A DNA stretch of 64,000 nt from Clostridium nigeriense. GTDB taxonomy: Bacteria; Bacillota; Clostridia; Clostridiales; Clostridiaceae. Shown one piece after another: positions 44,656 to 53,872 of this stretch (positions are counted from its first letter, which is position 1; every line of letters begins with the position of its first letter). The position numbers and the translations under genes were made by a program. The stretch lies in assembly GCF_900086595.1 (NCBI RefSeq), contig NZ_LT575472.1, forward strand, positions 2,063,792 to 2,127,791, read 5' to 3'. The notes beneath the pieces are model-generated. The model had not been told where the DNA came from and did no database searches. It saw only the letters and a program-made list of their open reading frames with translations.

Positions 44656-45942
44656 TTATATTGAATTTAAAATAAAATAAAAAATGAATATAAATGATAT
44701 TATATACATAGTTACTGATATTTCTTTATCTTTTTTAGTTGCTAGTTTCATTATTGTATATGATATAAATCCAAATGCTATTCCGTCTATGATACTAAAT
44801 GTTAATGGAATTAATACTATAATTAAAAAACAAGGAATTGCTTCTGAAATATCGTTAAAATCAATATGAACGATTCCTTTAATCATTAAACTTCCAATTA
44901 CAATTAATATTGGAGCTATAACTTCGTTTGGAATTATGTTTATAAAAGGAATAAATAATAATGAGACTAATAATAGTATTCCTGTTATACATGAAGTTAA
45001 ACCAGTTTTACCTCCAGCAGCTATACCAGCAGTTCCTTCAACGGTTGAAACAGAAGGGCTCGTTCCAAGAAGACTACAAGCTATTGTTGATAAGGCTATG
45101 GAGTTTAATGCTTTGCTTTGCTTTTTAGGACTTTTTAAAAGTCCATTTATTTGACCGTGAAGCAGTCCTATATTTTCAAAAACTAAAACTAAAGTTAATG
45201 AAAATGTTGAAATCCAAAACTTTGAATTAAAAAATTCACTTAAATCAATGTTAAAAAATATTTCTCTATATTGATTAAAATTTGGTAATTCAAAATTCAA
45301 GCTTGATAAATCAACAAATTTAAATAAAATTGCTATTATAGTTCCAACTATTATACTTATTAAAAAGTTACCTGGAATATTTTTAGCAAAAAGTATAATT
45401 GTTAGTATAAAAATAAATATAAAAAATATTATCTTTGGATTTGATATATCTCCGATTTTTACCAAAGTTGAAGGATCTGATATAATTAGGCCACTTTTTT
45501 GGAATCCTAAAAATGTTATAAAAAGACCTATACCAATTGTAATTGACTCTTTTAATGAACTTGGTATTGATTTATCTAAAATCTTAGATAAAGGTGTAAT
45601 AGCAATTATTAAAAATAATAATCCAGATATAAATACGCTACCTAATGCTTGATTAAAAGTTAGCCCCATACCTAAAACAATAGTATAAGTAAATAAGGCA
45701 TTAATCCCCATACCAGGCATTATTATAAGGGGAGTATTAATTATAAATGCAACTAATAAACATCCTATAAATGAAGCTAAAACTGTTGCTATTATAAGTG
45801 GCTCTTGAGATATACCTCCATCACTTAGTATACTTGCATTAACCACAATAATGTATACTGCGGCAAAAAAAGAAGTTAAACCTGCTATTAGCTCGGTTTT
45901 AAAATTTGTATTATGTTCTTTTAGTTTAAATATTTTGTCCAT
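44656..45942 (-). CDS. NCS2-family purine permease (AzgA/PbuG-like)
   Basis: This 428-residue membrane protein has about 12-14 hydrophobic segments and the AzgA-type opening FKLKEHNTNFKTELIAGLTSFFAAVYII, with the conserved GMGINALFTY and ALSTIACSLLGTSPSVSTVEGTAGIAAGGKTGLTS-type region (substrate-site TM8-TM10). Homologues import hypoxanthine, guanine or adenine with protons. The frame extends to a GTG at 45984, but the ATG at 45942 matches the family start. No purine riboswitch is visible upstream. Confidence 0.85.
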   Translation of the reverse strand: MDKIFKLKEHNTNFKTELIAGLTSFFAAVYIIVVNASILSDGGISQEPLIIATVLASFIGCLLVAFIINTPLIIMPGMGINALFTYTIVLGMGLTFNQALGSVFISGLLFLIIAITPLSKILDKSIPSSLKESITIGIGLFITFLGFQKSGLIISDPSTLVKIGDISNPKIIFFIFIFILTIILFAKNIPGNFLISIIVGTIIAILFKFVDLSSLNFELPNFNQYREIFFNIDLSEFFNSKFWISTFSLTLVLVFENIGLLHGQINGLLKSPKKQSKALNSIALSTIACSLLGTSPSVSTVEGTAGIAAGGKTGLTSCITGILLLVSLLFIPFINIIPNEVIAPILIVIGSLMIKGIVHIDFNDISEAIPCFLIIVLIPLTFSIIDGIAFGFISYTIMKLATKKDKEISVTMYIISFIFIFYFILNSI

Positions 45943-46200
45943 CCTTTCTGTAAAACCTCTTTTCTTTTTCCCTCTCCCACCCACATCTTTATTAGATGCT
46001 TAATTATTATAACATCTAAATTTATTTTAAAAATAATAATTTTAAAACAAATCATTAAAATCAACAAAAAAGTCAAAATATCGTCATATTATTTAATTTT
46101 AAGCAAATTATAAAAAAATATTCATTAGAGTAATGATTTATTATTTTTGTAGTTTGAATATAGTTTTATATTAAAGAAAATAATAGGACTAGAAACTATG

Positions 46201-46228
46201 TTGACAAAAATAATATAAAGATTATAAT
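46201..46228 (+). promoter_or_regulatory. Consensus sigma-A promoter of csoR-copZ
   Basis: TTGACA (46201-46206) and TATAAT (46223-46228) are separated by 16 bases. The CsoR-type operator begins 11 bases further downstream, where it would block initiation. Confidence 0.85.
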
Positions 46229-46238
46229 TTATATATAC

Positions 46239-46251
46239 ACCCCTATGGGGT
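46239..46251. promoter_or_regulatory. CsoR-type copper operator
   Basis: ACCCCTATGGGGT is a GC-rich inverted repeat in an otherwise AT-rich region, matching the known CsoR operator pattern of ACCCC and GGGGT arms. It lies between the -10 box and the csoR start, implying autoregulation. Confidence 0.85.
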
Positions 46252-46265
46252 GGGGAGGTGTTGAT

Positions 46266-46532
46266 ATGAATAATGAAAGAAAAAAAGCTTTACAATCTTT
46301 AAAAACTGCTAGGGGGCAAATAGAGGGTATTATAAAAATGATTGAAGATGATAGGTATTGTATTGATATATCAAATCAGATATTTGCAGCTCAATCATTA
46401 TTGAAAAAAGCTAATTTGATAATTTTAGAAAATCATTTATCTCATTGTGTTAAAGATGCGTGTATTAGTGGAGATGGTGATGAAAAAATAAAAGAGATAA
46501 TGAAAATATTAGATAAAGTAATAACAAAATAA
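46266..46532 (+). CDS. csoR: Copper-sensing repressor CsoR
   Basis: This 88-residue four-helix-bundle repressor belongs to the CsoR/RcnR family. Its Cu(I) ligands are a Cys in RYCID near residue 32 and the H-x3-C pair in ENHLSHC near 57-61. Copper binding releases the operator. The frame extends to 46245, inside the operator, so the ATG at 46266, 5 bases after GGAGGTG, is used. The gene is followed 18 bases later by copZ. Confidence 0.92.
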   Translation: MNNERKKALQSLKTARGQIEGIIKMIEDDRYCIDISNQIFAAQSLLKKANLIILENHLSHCVKDACISGDGDEKIKEIMKILDKVITK

Positions 46533-46550
46533 TATTAAGGAGGAATTTAT

Positions 46551-46754
46551 ATGAAAAAAATAATTAAAATTGAAGGTATGAGTTGTAATCATTGTGTTTC
46601 ACATGTTAAAGAAGCTTTAGAAAATATTAAAGATGTTAATGTTTTAGAAGTTAATTTAGAGAATAAAAATGCTCTTGTTGAAACAGAAGTAGATAATAAT
46701 ATATTAAAAAATGCTATAGAAGAAGAAGGGTATGATGTTATTTCTATAGATTAA
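46551..46754 (+). CDS. copZ: Copper chaperone CopZ-like (HMA domain)
   Basis: This 67-residue single heavy-metal-associated domain has the Cu(I)-binding GMSCNHC motif at residues 9-15 and the ferredoxin-like beta-alpha-beta repeat of Atx1/CopZ. It would pass copper to an exporting P-type ATPase. AAGGAGG precedes the ATG, 18 bases after csoR. No copA ATPase gene is adjacent, which is unusual for this operon type. Confidence 0.92.
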   Translation: MKKIIKIEGMSCNHCVSHVKEALENIKDVNVLEVNLENKNALVETEVDNNILKNAIEEEGYDVISID

Positions 46755-46813
46755 AGAGAATAATTTCGCCTGCCAGTTTTTCCACGGTAAACTTAGAAAG
46801 GTTATATACGCTA

Positions 46814-46847
46814 AAAATCGACGACTCCAAAGTCGTCGATTTTTTTA
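46814..46847. terminator. Strong bidirectional terminator between copZ and marR
   Basis: A perfect 13-bp stem pairs AAAATCGACGACT (46814-46826) with AGTCGTCGATTTT (46831-46843) around CCAA, followed by TTTATTT. Confidence 0.93.
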
Positions 46848-47288
46848 TTTTAACTTTAATATTATTTTATGCATATCTTTTATTATAAAACTAAGTTCTA
46901 TTAAGTCCTCTTCTTCTAAAGAAGAAAGTTTATCTATTAAATTATTTTTTATCTCTATTTTCTTCTCTTTTAAAAAATTATGTGCTTTCTCAGTTAATTC
47001 AACATTTATTTTTCTTCTATCATTTGGATCTTGATATCTATCAACGTATCCGTCACTAATTAACTTATCTATAATAGGAGTCATATTAGGTTTTGATATA
47101 TCTAAACATTTAGCCATTTGGGATACTGACATTGATTTTTTATGTGAAAGATAAAAAATTACTTTTATATGTGATGGAGGCAAAATACTTCCCTTAATCA
47201 TTTCACTTGGATTTAAAAGCTTGTTATGTATTTGCACTAATAAATCTAACAATTCACTAGTTAAAGTATTCATATCATTATTATTCAT
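46845..47288 (-). CDS. MarR-family transcriptional regulator
   Basis: This 147-residue winged-helix repressor has the MarR core: VSQMAKCLDISKPNMTPIIDKLISDGYV (helix-turn-helix, about 55-82) and the wing YQDPNDRRKINVELTEKA. It is divergent from a heterodimeric multidrug-type ABC exporter, a common MarR target. AGGAGGA lies 7 bases before the ATG at 47288. A 6-2-6 palindrome lies in the 157-base divergent region next to the exporter promoter, suggesting repression relieved by a ligand. Confidence 0.88.
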   Translation of the reverse strand: MNNNDMNTLTSELLDLLVQIHNKLLNPSEMIKGSILPPSHIKVIFYLSHKKSMSVSQMAKCLDISKPNMTPIIDKLISDGYVDRYQDPNDRRKINVELTEKAHNFLKEKKIEIKNNLIDKLSSLEEEDLIELSFIIKDMHKIILKLK

Positions 47289-47339
47289 AAATGTTCCTCC
47301 TAATCATTTGTTAATTTTATTATAAACTATTTTTTTTAG

Positions 47340-47353
47340 TTATACAAGTATAA
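47340..47353. promoter_or_regulatory. Candidate MarR operator
   Basis: TTATACAAGTATAA has perfect 6-base arms around AA. It lies 7 bases upstream of the exporter -35 box and about 52 bases from the marR start. Assignment to this MarR protein is inferred from position. Confidence 0.45.
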
Positions 47354-47359
47354 TTGTTA

Positions 47360-47388
47360 TTGACATATAATAGTTATGAAAATATAAT
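47360..47388 (+). promoter_or_regulatory. Consensus sigma-A promoter of the ABC exporter operon
   Basis: TTGACA (47360-47365) and TATAAT (47383-47388) match consensus exactly with 17-base spacing, 57 bases before the first exporter gene. Confidence 0.85.
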
Positions 47389-47445
47389 TAATATATATTT
47401 ATAATAAAAAATATAAATGCTTATTTTGAAAGGAGACAAAATAAA

Positions 47446-49674
47446 ATGATGAAGCTATCAAAGTACTTAAAACCATTTATAGGTTCTATCATTGCTGTAA
47501 TAATACTATTATTTGTGCAAGCTGTTAGTGAGTTGTCGCTACCGGATTATATGTCCAATATAGTAAATGTAGGAATACAACAAGGTGGAATTAAAAACTC
47601 AGCTCCAGAAGCCATAAGAAAAAGTGAATTTGATAAGTTACTATTATTTATAGAGGATAATAATACAAAATTAATAGAGGATAATTATAAATTAATCAAT
47701 AAAGATATTTTATCCGAAAATGAGTATAATGATTACTTGAAAAAATATCCTATTATAGAAAATGAGGATATATACGTACTAAATACAAAGGATAAGACTA
47801 TTATAGAAAAAATAAATTCTATTTTAGCTAAACCAGAACTTATAGTTTCTGGACTTAACTCTGGTGATTTCGGTGGAGAAGAGTTTAAAAGCCAAATGAA
47901 TTTACCACAAAATACTGATATATTTCTAGTTTTAAAAAACTTACCTAAAGAACAATTTAATCAAATTCTAAATGGAATTAATGAAAAGTTTAATGAAATG
48001 CCGGATAGTATAATTCAGCAATCATCAGTATCTTTTGTAAAAGATGAATATAAAGCTATTGGAGTAAATACTGATAAATTACAAACAAATTATATAGCTT
48101 TAGCTGGATTAAAAATGTTAGGAATAGCATTAATAAGCATGGTTGCAACTGTTATTGTTGGATTACTTTCAGCAAGAATAGCAGCTGGTCTAGGCAAAAC
48201 ATTAAGAGGGGATGTTTTTAAGAAAGTTACTAAATTTTCAAATGCTGAATTTGATAAATTTTCTACTGCATCTTTAATTACAAGAAGTACTAATGATATA
48301 CAACAAATACAAATGCTAATGGTTATGTTATTTAGAATAGTATTCTATGCTCCTATTTTAGGAATAGGTGGTGTAATAAAAGTTTTAAGAACTGATACAA
48401 ACATGACTTGGATTATTGCAATAGGAGTTATTTTAATAACTATTTTAGTAAGTATATTATTTACTTTTGCAATGCCTAAATTTAAGTCAGTTCAAAAGCT
48501 TATTGATAAGCTTAACTTAGTAACTAGAGAAAGCTTAACTGGAATGCTAGTTATAAGAGCTTTTAGTACAGAAAAACATGAGGAAGAAAGATTTAATAAA
48601 GCAAATATAGATTTAACAAAAACAAATCTCTTTGTAAATAGATTAATGTCCTCTATGATGCCTATTATGATGCTTATTATGAATGGATTAACATTATTAA
48701 TAGTATGGGTTGGAGCTCATCAAGTAGATTTAGGAACAATGCAAGTAGGAGATATGATGGCATTTATGCAATACGCTATGCAAATAATAATGTCATTCTT
48801 AATGATTTCAATGATTTCAATAATGCTTCCACGTGCATCAGTATCTGCTCAACGTATAAGCGAAGTACTTTATACTGATATATCTATAAAAGATAATAAA
48901 GAAACTAAAAAATTCAATAATTCTAAAAAAGGATTAGTTGAATATAAAAATGTAAGCTTTAAATATCCAGGTGCTGAAGACTACGTAATTGAAAATATTA
49001 GTTTTACTGCCAAGCCTGGTGAAACAACAGCAATAATAGGTAGTACAGGTAGTGGAAAATCCACTTTAATAAACTTAATGCCAAGATTTTACGATGTATC
49101 TAAAGGTAGTATAACTGTTGATGGAGTAGATATAAGAGAAGTTAATCAAAAAGAATTAAGAAGTAAAATAGGATACATTCCTCAAAAGGGAGTGTTATTC
49201 TCAGGAACTATTGAAAGCAATTTAAAATATGGGTCACCAAATGCAGATATTGAAGAGTTAAAGTTAGCTTCAGAAATTGCACAAGCAACAGAATTTATTG
49301 AAGCAAAACCAGATAAATATAATACAGAAATATCTCAAGGTGGATCAAATGTTTCTGGTGGTCAAAAACAAAGATTATCAATTGCTAGAGCATTAGTTAA
49401 AAAACCTGAAATATATATATTTGATGACAGTTTCTCTGCTTTAGACTTTAAAACAGATTCTGCATTAAGAAAAGCAATTAAAAGCAATATAAAAGATGCC
49501 ACAATGATAATTGTAGCTCAAAGAATTAGTACAATTAAAGATGCTAATCAAATTTTAGTTTTAGATGAAGGAAAAATTGTAGGGATTGGAACTCATAAAG
49601 AGCTTCTAGAAAACTGCGAAGTTTATAAGCAAATAGCTTTATCACAACTTTCAAAGGAGGAACTAATGTCATGA
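47446..49674 (+). CDS. ABC exporter half-transporter A, degenerate ATPase site, with extracytoplasmic insertion
   Basis: This 742-residue half-transporter has a TM domain (about 1-480) and an ATPase domain (about 500-742). Walker A is GSTGSGKST (532-540) and the signature VSGGQKQR near 635. Asp replaces the catalytic Glu (D661 in FDDSF) and Gln replaces the switch His (Q692 in AQRIS). This is the non-catalytic nucleotide site of heterodimeric exporters such as BmrC/BmrD or TM287/288. Residues about 35-215 form an unusually long insertion after the first TM helix, predicted outside the cell. It overlaps the next gene by 4 bases. MarR-linked multidrug or lipid export is likely. Confidence 0.87.
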   Translation: MMKLSKYLKPFIGSIIAVIILLFVQAVSELSLPDYMSNIVNVGIQQGGIKNSAPEAIRKSEFDKLLLFIEDNNTKLIEDNYKLINKDILSENEYNDYLKKYPIIENEDIYVLNTKDKTIIEKINSILAKPELIVSGLNSGDFGGEEFKSQMNLPQNTDIFLVLKNLPKEQFNQILNGINEKFNEMPDSIIQQSSVSFVKDEYKAIGVNTDKLQTNYIALAGLKMLGIALISMVATVIVGLLSARIAAGLGKTLRGDVFKKVTKFSNAEFDKFSTASLITRSTNDIQQIQMLMVMLFRIVFYAPILGIGGVIKVLRTDTNMTWIIAIGVILITILVSILFTFAMPKFKSVQKLIDKLNLVTRESLTGMLVIRAFSTEKHEEERFNKANIDLTKTNLFVNRLMSSMMPIMMLIMNGLTLLIVWVGAHQVDLGTMQVGDMMAFMQYAMQIIMSFLMISMISIMLPRASVSAQRISEVLYTDISIKDNKETKKFNNSKKGLVEYKNVSFKYPGAEDYVIENISFTAKPGETTAIIGSTGSGKSTLINLMPRFYDVSKGSITVDGVDIREVNQKELRSKIGYIPQKGVLFSGTIESNLKYGSPNADIEELKLASEIAQATEFIEAKPDKYNTEISQGGSNVSGGQKQRLSIARALVKKPEIYIFDDSFSALDFKTDSALRKAIKSNIKDATMIIVAQRISTIKDANQILVLDEGKIVGIGTHKELLENCEVYKQIALSQLSKEELMS

Positions 49675-51530
49675 GTAACGAAGTAAAAGGAAAAAGACAT
49701 GGTGGCTTTGGTGGTCCAATGGGAGGAATGCATCTTGCCGGTGGAAAGGCCAAGGATTTTAAAGGAACATTAAAAAAATTACTAAATTACTTAAAACCAT
49801 ATAGATTGTCTATAATTATTGTACTAATTTTTGCAATTGGTAGTGCAGCTTTTTCAATAATTGGTCCTAAAATTTTAGGTAAAGCAACTACTAAGTTATT
49901 TGAAGGACTAATAAGTAAAATATCTGGAACATCGGGCACTGGAATAGATTTTACTTATATAGGTAAAATTATAGCTTTATTAGTAGTATTATATGTAATT
50001 AGTGCAGTATTTTCATTTATCCAAGGATTTATTATGTCTGGTGTTGCACAAAAAGTTTCATATAATTTAAGAAAAGAAATATCTATAAAAATTAATAAAA
50101 TGCCATTAAAATATTTTGATAAAATGACACATGGTGAAGTTCTATCTAGAGTTACTAATGACGTAGATACTGTAAGTAATACTTTAAATCAAAGTTTATC
50201 ACAAGTATTTACATCAATTACCACATTAGTTGGTGTACTAATAATGATGTTATCTATAAGTGTAACAATGACCTTAGCTGCTATTATAGTAGTTCCTTTA
50301 TCAGGATTGCTTATATCTCTAGTAGTTAAAAAATCACAAAAGTATTTTAAAGAACAACAAACTTTTTTAGGTCATGTTAATGGACACGTGGAAGAAATAT
50401 ATAGTGGTCATAATATAATGAAGGCCTTCAATGGAGAAAATAAAGCTGTTGAAGAGTTTAATGAATTGAATGATACTTTATACAATTCAGCATGGAAATC
50501 TCAATTCTTATCTGGAATGATGATGCCAATAATGACTTTCATAGGAAATATTGGTTATGTTATTGTAACGATATTAGGTGGATATTTAACTGTTAAAAAT
50601 TATATTGAAGTTGGAGATATTCAATCTTTTATTCAATATATAAGATCTTTTAATCAACCTATAGCACAAGCTGCTCAAATAGCTAATGTTCTTCAATCAA
50701 CAGCAGCAGCTGCTGAAAGAGTTTTTGAATTCTTAGAAGAAGAAGAAGAATTAGATGATGCTGTTAATCCAATAAATGTTGAAGAAATAAAAGGTGAAGT
50801 TACATTCAAGAATGTTCACTTTGGATATAATGAAGATAAAATTATAATTAATGATTTTTCAAGTAAAATAAAACCTGGTCAAAGAATAGCTATTGTAGGA
50901 CCTACTGGTGCTGGTAAAACTACAATTGTAAAACTTCTAATGAGATTCTATGAGTTAAATGGTGGAGAAATTTTATTAGATAATTATAATATAAATGATT
51001 TTAAAAGAAGTGATTTAAGAAAAATATTTGGTATGGTTCTTCAAGATACATGGCTATTTAATGGATCTATTATGGAAAATATAAGATATGGTAACCTTAA
51101 TTCAAAGGATGAAGAAGTTATTGAAGCGGCAAAAGCTGCACATGTTCATCATTTTGTTAAAACTCTTCCTGATGGATATAATATGGAATTAAATGAAGAC
51201 GCAAGTAATGTATCACAAGGACAAAAACAATTACTAACAATAGCACGTGCTATATTAGCTGATCCAAAAATATTAATATTAGATGAAGCAACAAGTTCTG
51301 TAGATACAAGAACTGAAGTTCTAATTCAAAAAGCTATGGATAATTTAATGAAGGGAAGAACAAGTTTCATAATTGCTCATAGATTATCAACAATCAGGGA
51401 TGCTGATTTGATACTTGTTATGAAGGATGGAGATATAGTTGAACAAGGTACTCATAATGAACTGTTAAATAAAAATGGTTTCTACGCAAATTTATATAAC
51501 AGTCAATTTGAAAGTTCTCAAGTATCTTAG
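49671..51530 (+). CDS. ABC exporter half-transporter B, catalytic subunit
   Basis: This 619-residue partner has the canonical length. Its N-terminus is Gly/His/Lys-rich (about 1-25), followed by six TM helices (about 45-340) and an ATPase domain. Walker A is GPTGAGKTT (410-418), catalytic E539 in LDEATSSVD, and the switch H570 in AHRLST. Its own signature is altered (VSQGQKQL), so the one competent ATP site combines its Walker motifs with the canonical signature of subunit A. This asymmetry is the hallmark of a heterodimeric exporter. Confidence 0.9.
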   Translation: MSNEVKGKRHGGFGGPMGGMHLAGGKAKDFKGTLKKLLNYLKPYRLSIIIVLIFAIGSAAFSIIGPKILGKATTKLFEGLISKISGTSGTGIDFTYIGKIIALLVVLYVISAVFSFIQGFIMSGVAQKVSYNLRKEISIKINKMPLKYFDKMTHGEVLSRVTNDVDTVSNTLNQSLSQVFTSITTLVGVLIMMLSISVTMTLAAIIVVPLSGLLISLVVKKSQKYFKEQQTFLGHVNGHVEEIYSGHNIMKAFNGENKAVEEFNELNDTLYNSAWKSQFLSGMMMPIMTFIGNIGYVIVTILGGYLTVKNYIEVGDIQSFIQYIRSFNQPIAQAAQIANVLQSTAAAAERVFEFLEEEEELDDAVNPINVEEIKGEVTFKNVHFGYNEDKIIINDFSSKIKPGQRIAIVGPTGAGKTTIVKLLMRFYELNGGEILLDNYNINDFKRSDLRKIFGMVLQDTWLFNGSIMENIRYGNLNSKDEEVIEAAKAAHVHHFVKTLPDGYNMELNEDASNVSQGQKQLLTIARAILADPKILILDEATSSVDTRTEVLIQKAMDNLMKGRTSFIIAHRLSTIRDADLILVMKDGDIVEQGTHNELLNKNGFYANLYNSQFESSQVS

Positions 51531-51537
51531 TAATTTT

Positions 51538-51580
51538 AAAAGGATAGGTAGTAAATATATGCTACCTGTCCTTTTTTATT
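51538..51580 (+). terminator. Terminator after the ABC exporter operon
   Basis: AAAGGATAGGTAG pairs with CTACCTGTCCTTT with one G-U pair, followed by TTTATTCTT. Confidence 0.9.
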
Positions 51581-51585
51581 CTTAC

Positions 51586-51627
51586 AGTAAAACTTTTAGT
51601 AAAATAATTAGTAAAATTTAAGTAAAA
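51586..51627 (+). repeat. Four phased AGTAAAA heptads upstream of the gal promoter
   Basis: AGTAAAA occurs at 51586, 51598, 51610 and 51621, a spacing of 12, 12 and 11 bases, close to one helical turn. The last copy ends 4 bases before the -35 box of galK. Such same-face direct repeats are typical binding arrays for activators of the OmpR/PhoB type, or could act as an A-tract curvature or UP element. Confidence 0.6.
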
Positions 51628-51631
51628 ATCA

Positions 51632-51660
51632 TTGAATTTATTTTACCTATATGATATTAT
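51632..51660 (+). promoter_or_regulatory. Promoter of the gal operon
   Basis: TTGAAT (51632-51637) and TATTAT (51655-51660) are separated by 17 bases, 42 bases before galK. Close to sigma-A consensus. Confidence 0.65.
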
Positions 51661-51702
51661 TTAATTGAAAATAATTACAAAATATTTACTGGGAGTGATA
51701 TT

Positions 51703-52866
51703 ATGAGAGATAAAATTAATTCTATTTTTAAAAATGCTTTTGGTGATAACAATGAAACAAGAACTTTTTTTTCTCCAGGAAGAGTTAATTTAATTGGAGA
51801 ACATACCGATTATAATGGAGGAAATGTTTTTCCATGTGCTTTAAGTTTTGGAACTTATGGCGTAATAAGATTAAGAGATGACAATAAAGTTAAAATGTAC
51901 TCAGGAAATTTTGAAGAAATAGGTATTATAGAGTTTTCTTTAGATGATATTAAATATAAAGAACAAGATAATTGGGTGAATTATCCTAAAGGCGTAATTG
52001 ATGTAATGAAAAAACATGGTTATAATATAAACAGAGGTTTTGATGTAGCTGTTTATGGAAATATACCAAATGGAGCTGGTTTATCTTCTTCAGCGTCATT
52101 AGAATTATTAATTGCAGTTATGATGGATAGTTTATTTGATTTCAATATAGACAGAGTTGATTTAGTAAAATTTTCTCAAGAAGCTGAAAATAAGTTTGTT
52201 GGTGTAAATTGTGGAATTATGGATCAATTTGCAATTGGTATGGGAAGAGAAAACAATGCTATTTTATTAGACTGTAATACTCTAAAATATAATTATTGTC
52301 CAGTAGCATTAAAAGATGAAGTATTAATAATAGCTAATACTAATAAAAGAAGAGGATTAGCTGATTCTAAATATAATGAACGTAGAAGTGAATGTGAAAA
52401 AGCTTTAGAGGAACTTAAAGCAAATTTAAATATTAAGGCTTTAGGAGAACTTTCAATAAATGAATTTGAAGAAAATAAAAATTTAATAAAAAATGATATA
52501 AGAATAAAAAGAGCAAAACATGCTGTATATGAGAACCAAAGAACTTTAATGGCTAAAGATGCTTTAGAACAAAATGATTTAACTACTTTTGGTAAACTTA
52601 TGAATGAATCACATATTTCACTTAGGGATGATTATGAAGTTACTGGTATAGAGCTAGATACTCTAGTAGAATTATCTTGGAGTCAAGAAGGTGTTCTAGG
52701 TGCTAGAATGACTGGTGCAGGCTTTGGTGGTTGTACAGTAGCTTTAGTAAAGAAAGATAATGCTGATGATTTTATAAAAAATGTTGGACAAGGATATAAA
52801 GAAAAAATAGGATATGAAGCTAGTTTCTATATTGCCAATATTGGAAACGGAACTAGAGAAATTTAG
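51703..52866 (+). CDS. galK: Galactokinase
   Basis: This 387-residue GHMP kinase phosphorylates galactose at C1 with ATP, the first step of the Leloir pathway. Signatures are [17 protein letters not shown] (about 23-39, the galactokinase motif), the ATP-binding [16 protein letters not shown] (about 120-135), the catalytic Asp in NCGIMDQF near 172 and the C-terminal [20 protein letters not shown] precedes the ATG. It heads a galK-galE-galT operon with gaps of 11 and 8 bases. Confidence 0.97.
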   Translation: MRDKINSIFKNAFGDNNETRTFFSPGRVNLIGEHTDYNGGNVFPCALSFGTYGVIRLRDDNKVKMYSGNFEEIGIIEFSLDDIKYKEQDNWVNYPKGVIDVMKKHGYNINRGFDVAVYGNIPNGAGLSSSASLELLIAVMMDSLFDFNIDRVDLVKFSQEAENKFVGVNCGIMDQFAIGMGRENNAILLDCNTLKYNYCPVALKDEVLIIANTNKRRGLADSKYNERRSECEKALEELKANLNIKALGELSINEFEENKNLIKNDIRIKRAKHAVYENQRTLMAKDALEQNDLTTFGKLMNESHISLRDDYEVTGIELDTLVELSWSQEGVLGARMTGAGFGGCTVALVKKDNADDFIKNVGQGYKEKIGYEASFYIANIGNGTREI

Positions 52867-52877
52867 GAGGTATTAAT

Positions 52878-53864
52878 ATGATATTAGTTTGTGGTGGAGC
52901 AGGATACATTGGAAGTCATGCTGTATATCAATTAATAGAAAGAGGAGAGGAAGTTGTTGTTGTAGACAATCTAGAAACTGGTCATAAAGAAGCAGTTAAT
53001 CCTAGAGCTAAATTCTATAATGTAGATATCAGAAATGAAAAAGAACTTGATAAGGTATTTAAAGAAAATAATATTACTGAAGTAATACATTTTGCAGCTA
53101 ATTCGTTAGTTGGAGAAAGTATGACTAATCCGTTAAAATATTATAATAATAATGTGCATGGTACAGAAGTACTATTAAAAGTTATGGTAGCAAATGATGT
53201 AAAGAAAATAGTATTTTCTTCTACAGCTGCAACTTATGGAGAAGCTACTAAAATGCCAATAGTAGAAACAGATAGAACTGAACCAACAAATGCTTATGGA
53301 GAAACAAAGCTTGCCATGGAAAAAATGATGAAATGGGCTGATATTGCTCATGGAGTAAAATATGTTTCATTAAGATATTTTAATGTTGCAGGTGCACATG
53401 TTAGTGGAAGTATTGGTGAAGATCACAGTCCAGAAACTCATTTAATACCATTAATACTTCAAGTTCCTCTAGGAAAGAGAGAATTTATATCAATATTTGG
53501 TGAAGATTATGATACAGAAGATGGTACATGTATTAGAGATTATATTCATGTAATAGACTTAGCTAATGCTCATATTTTAGCAATAGATTATTTAAGAAAA
53601 GGCAATAATAGTGACATATTTAATTTAGGAAATGGAAATGGTTTTTCTGTAAAAGAAATGATAGAAGCTGCAAGAAAAGTAACAGGTCATGAGATACCAG
53701 CTAAGATTTGTGATAGAAGAGCCGGTGACCCCGCTAGATTAATAGCATCTGCTGAAAAAGCTAGAAAAACTTTAAACTGGGAACCTAAGTATGATAATGT
53801 TGAAGATATAATAGCTTCAGCTTGGAAATGGCATGAAAATAATCCAAATGGGTTTAACAAGTAG
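52878..53864 (+). CDS. galE: UDP-glucose 4-epimerase
   Basis: This 328-residue extended SDR interconverts UDP-galactose and UDP-glucose with bound NAD. The N-terminal GGAGYIGSH (residues 5-13) binds NAD. The catalytic pair is Ser in SSTAATYG and Tyr in NAYGETK (YxxxK), around residues 115-145. [19 protein letters not shown] is the usual substrate-binding stretch. AGGAGGT precedes the ATG; it sits between galK and galT. Confidence 0.97.
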   Translation: MILVCGGAGYIGSHAVYQLIERGEEVVVVDNLETGHKEAVNPRAKFYNVDIRNEKELDKVFKENNITEVIHFAANSLVGESMTNPLKYYNNNVHGTEVLLKVMVANDVKKIVFSSTAATYGEATKMPIVETDRTEPTNAYGETKLAMEKMMKWADIAHGVKYVSLRYFNVAGAHVSGSIGEDHSPETHLIPLILQVPLGKREFISIFGEDYDTEDGTCIRDYIHVIDLANAHILAIDYLRKGNNSDIFNLGNGNGFSVKEMIEAARKVTGHEIPAKICDRRAGDPARLIASAEKARKTLNWEPKYDNVEDIIASAWKWHENNPNGFNK

Positions 53865-53872
53865 GTGAAATT

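Noticed and set aside
45943..46200. Purine riboswitch upstream of the NCS2 permease
   Set aside because: The conserved purine aptamer core sequences are not present on the reverse strand in this region.
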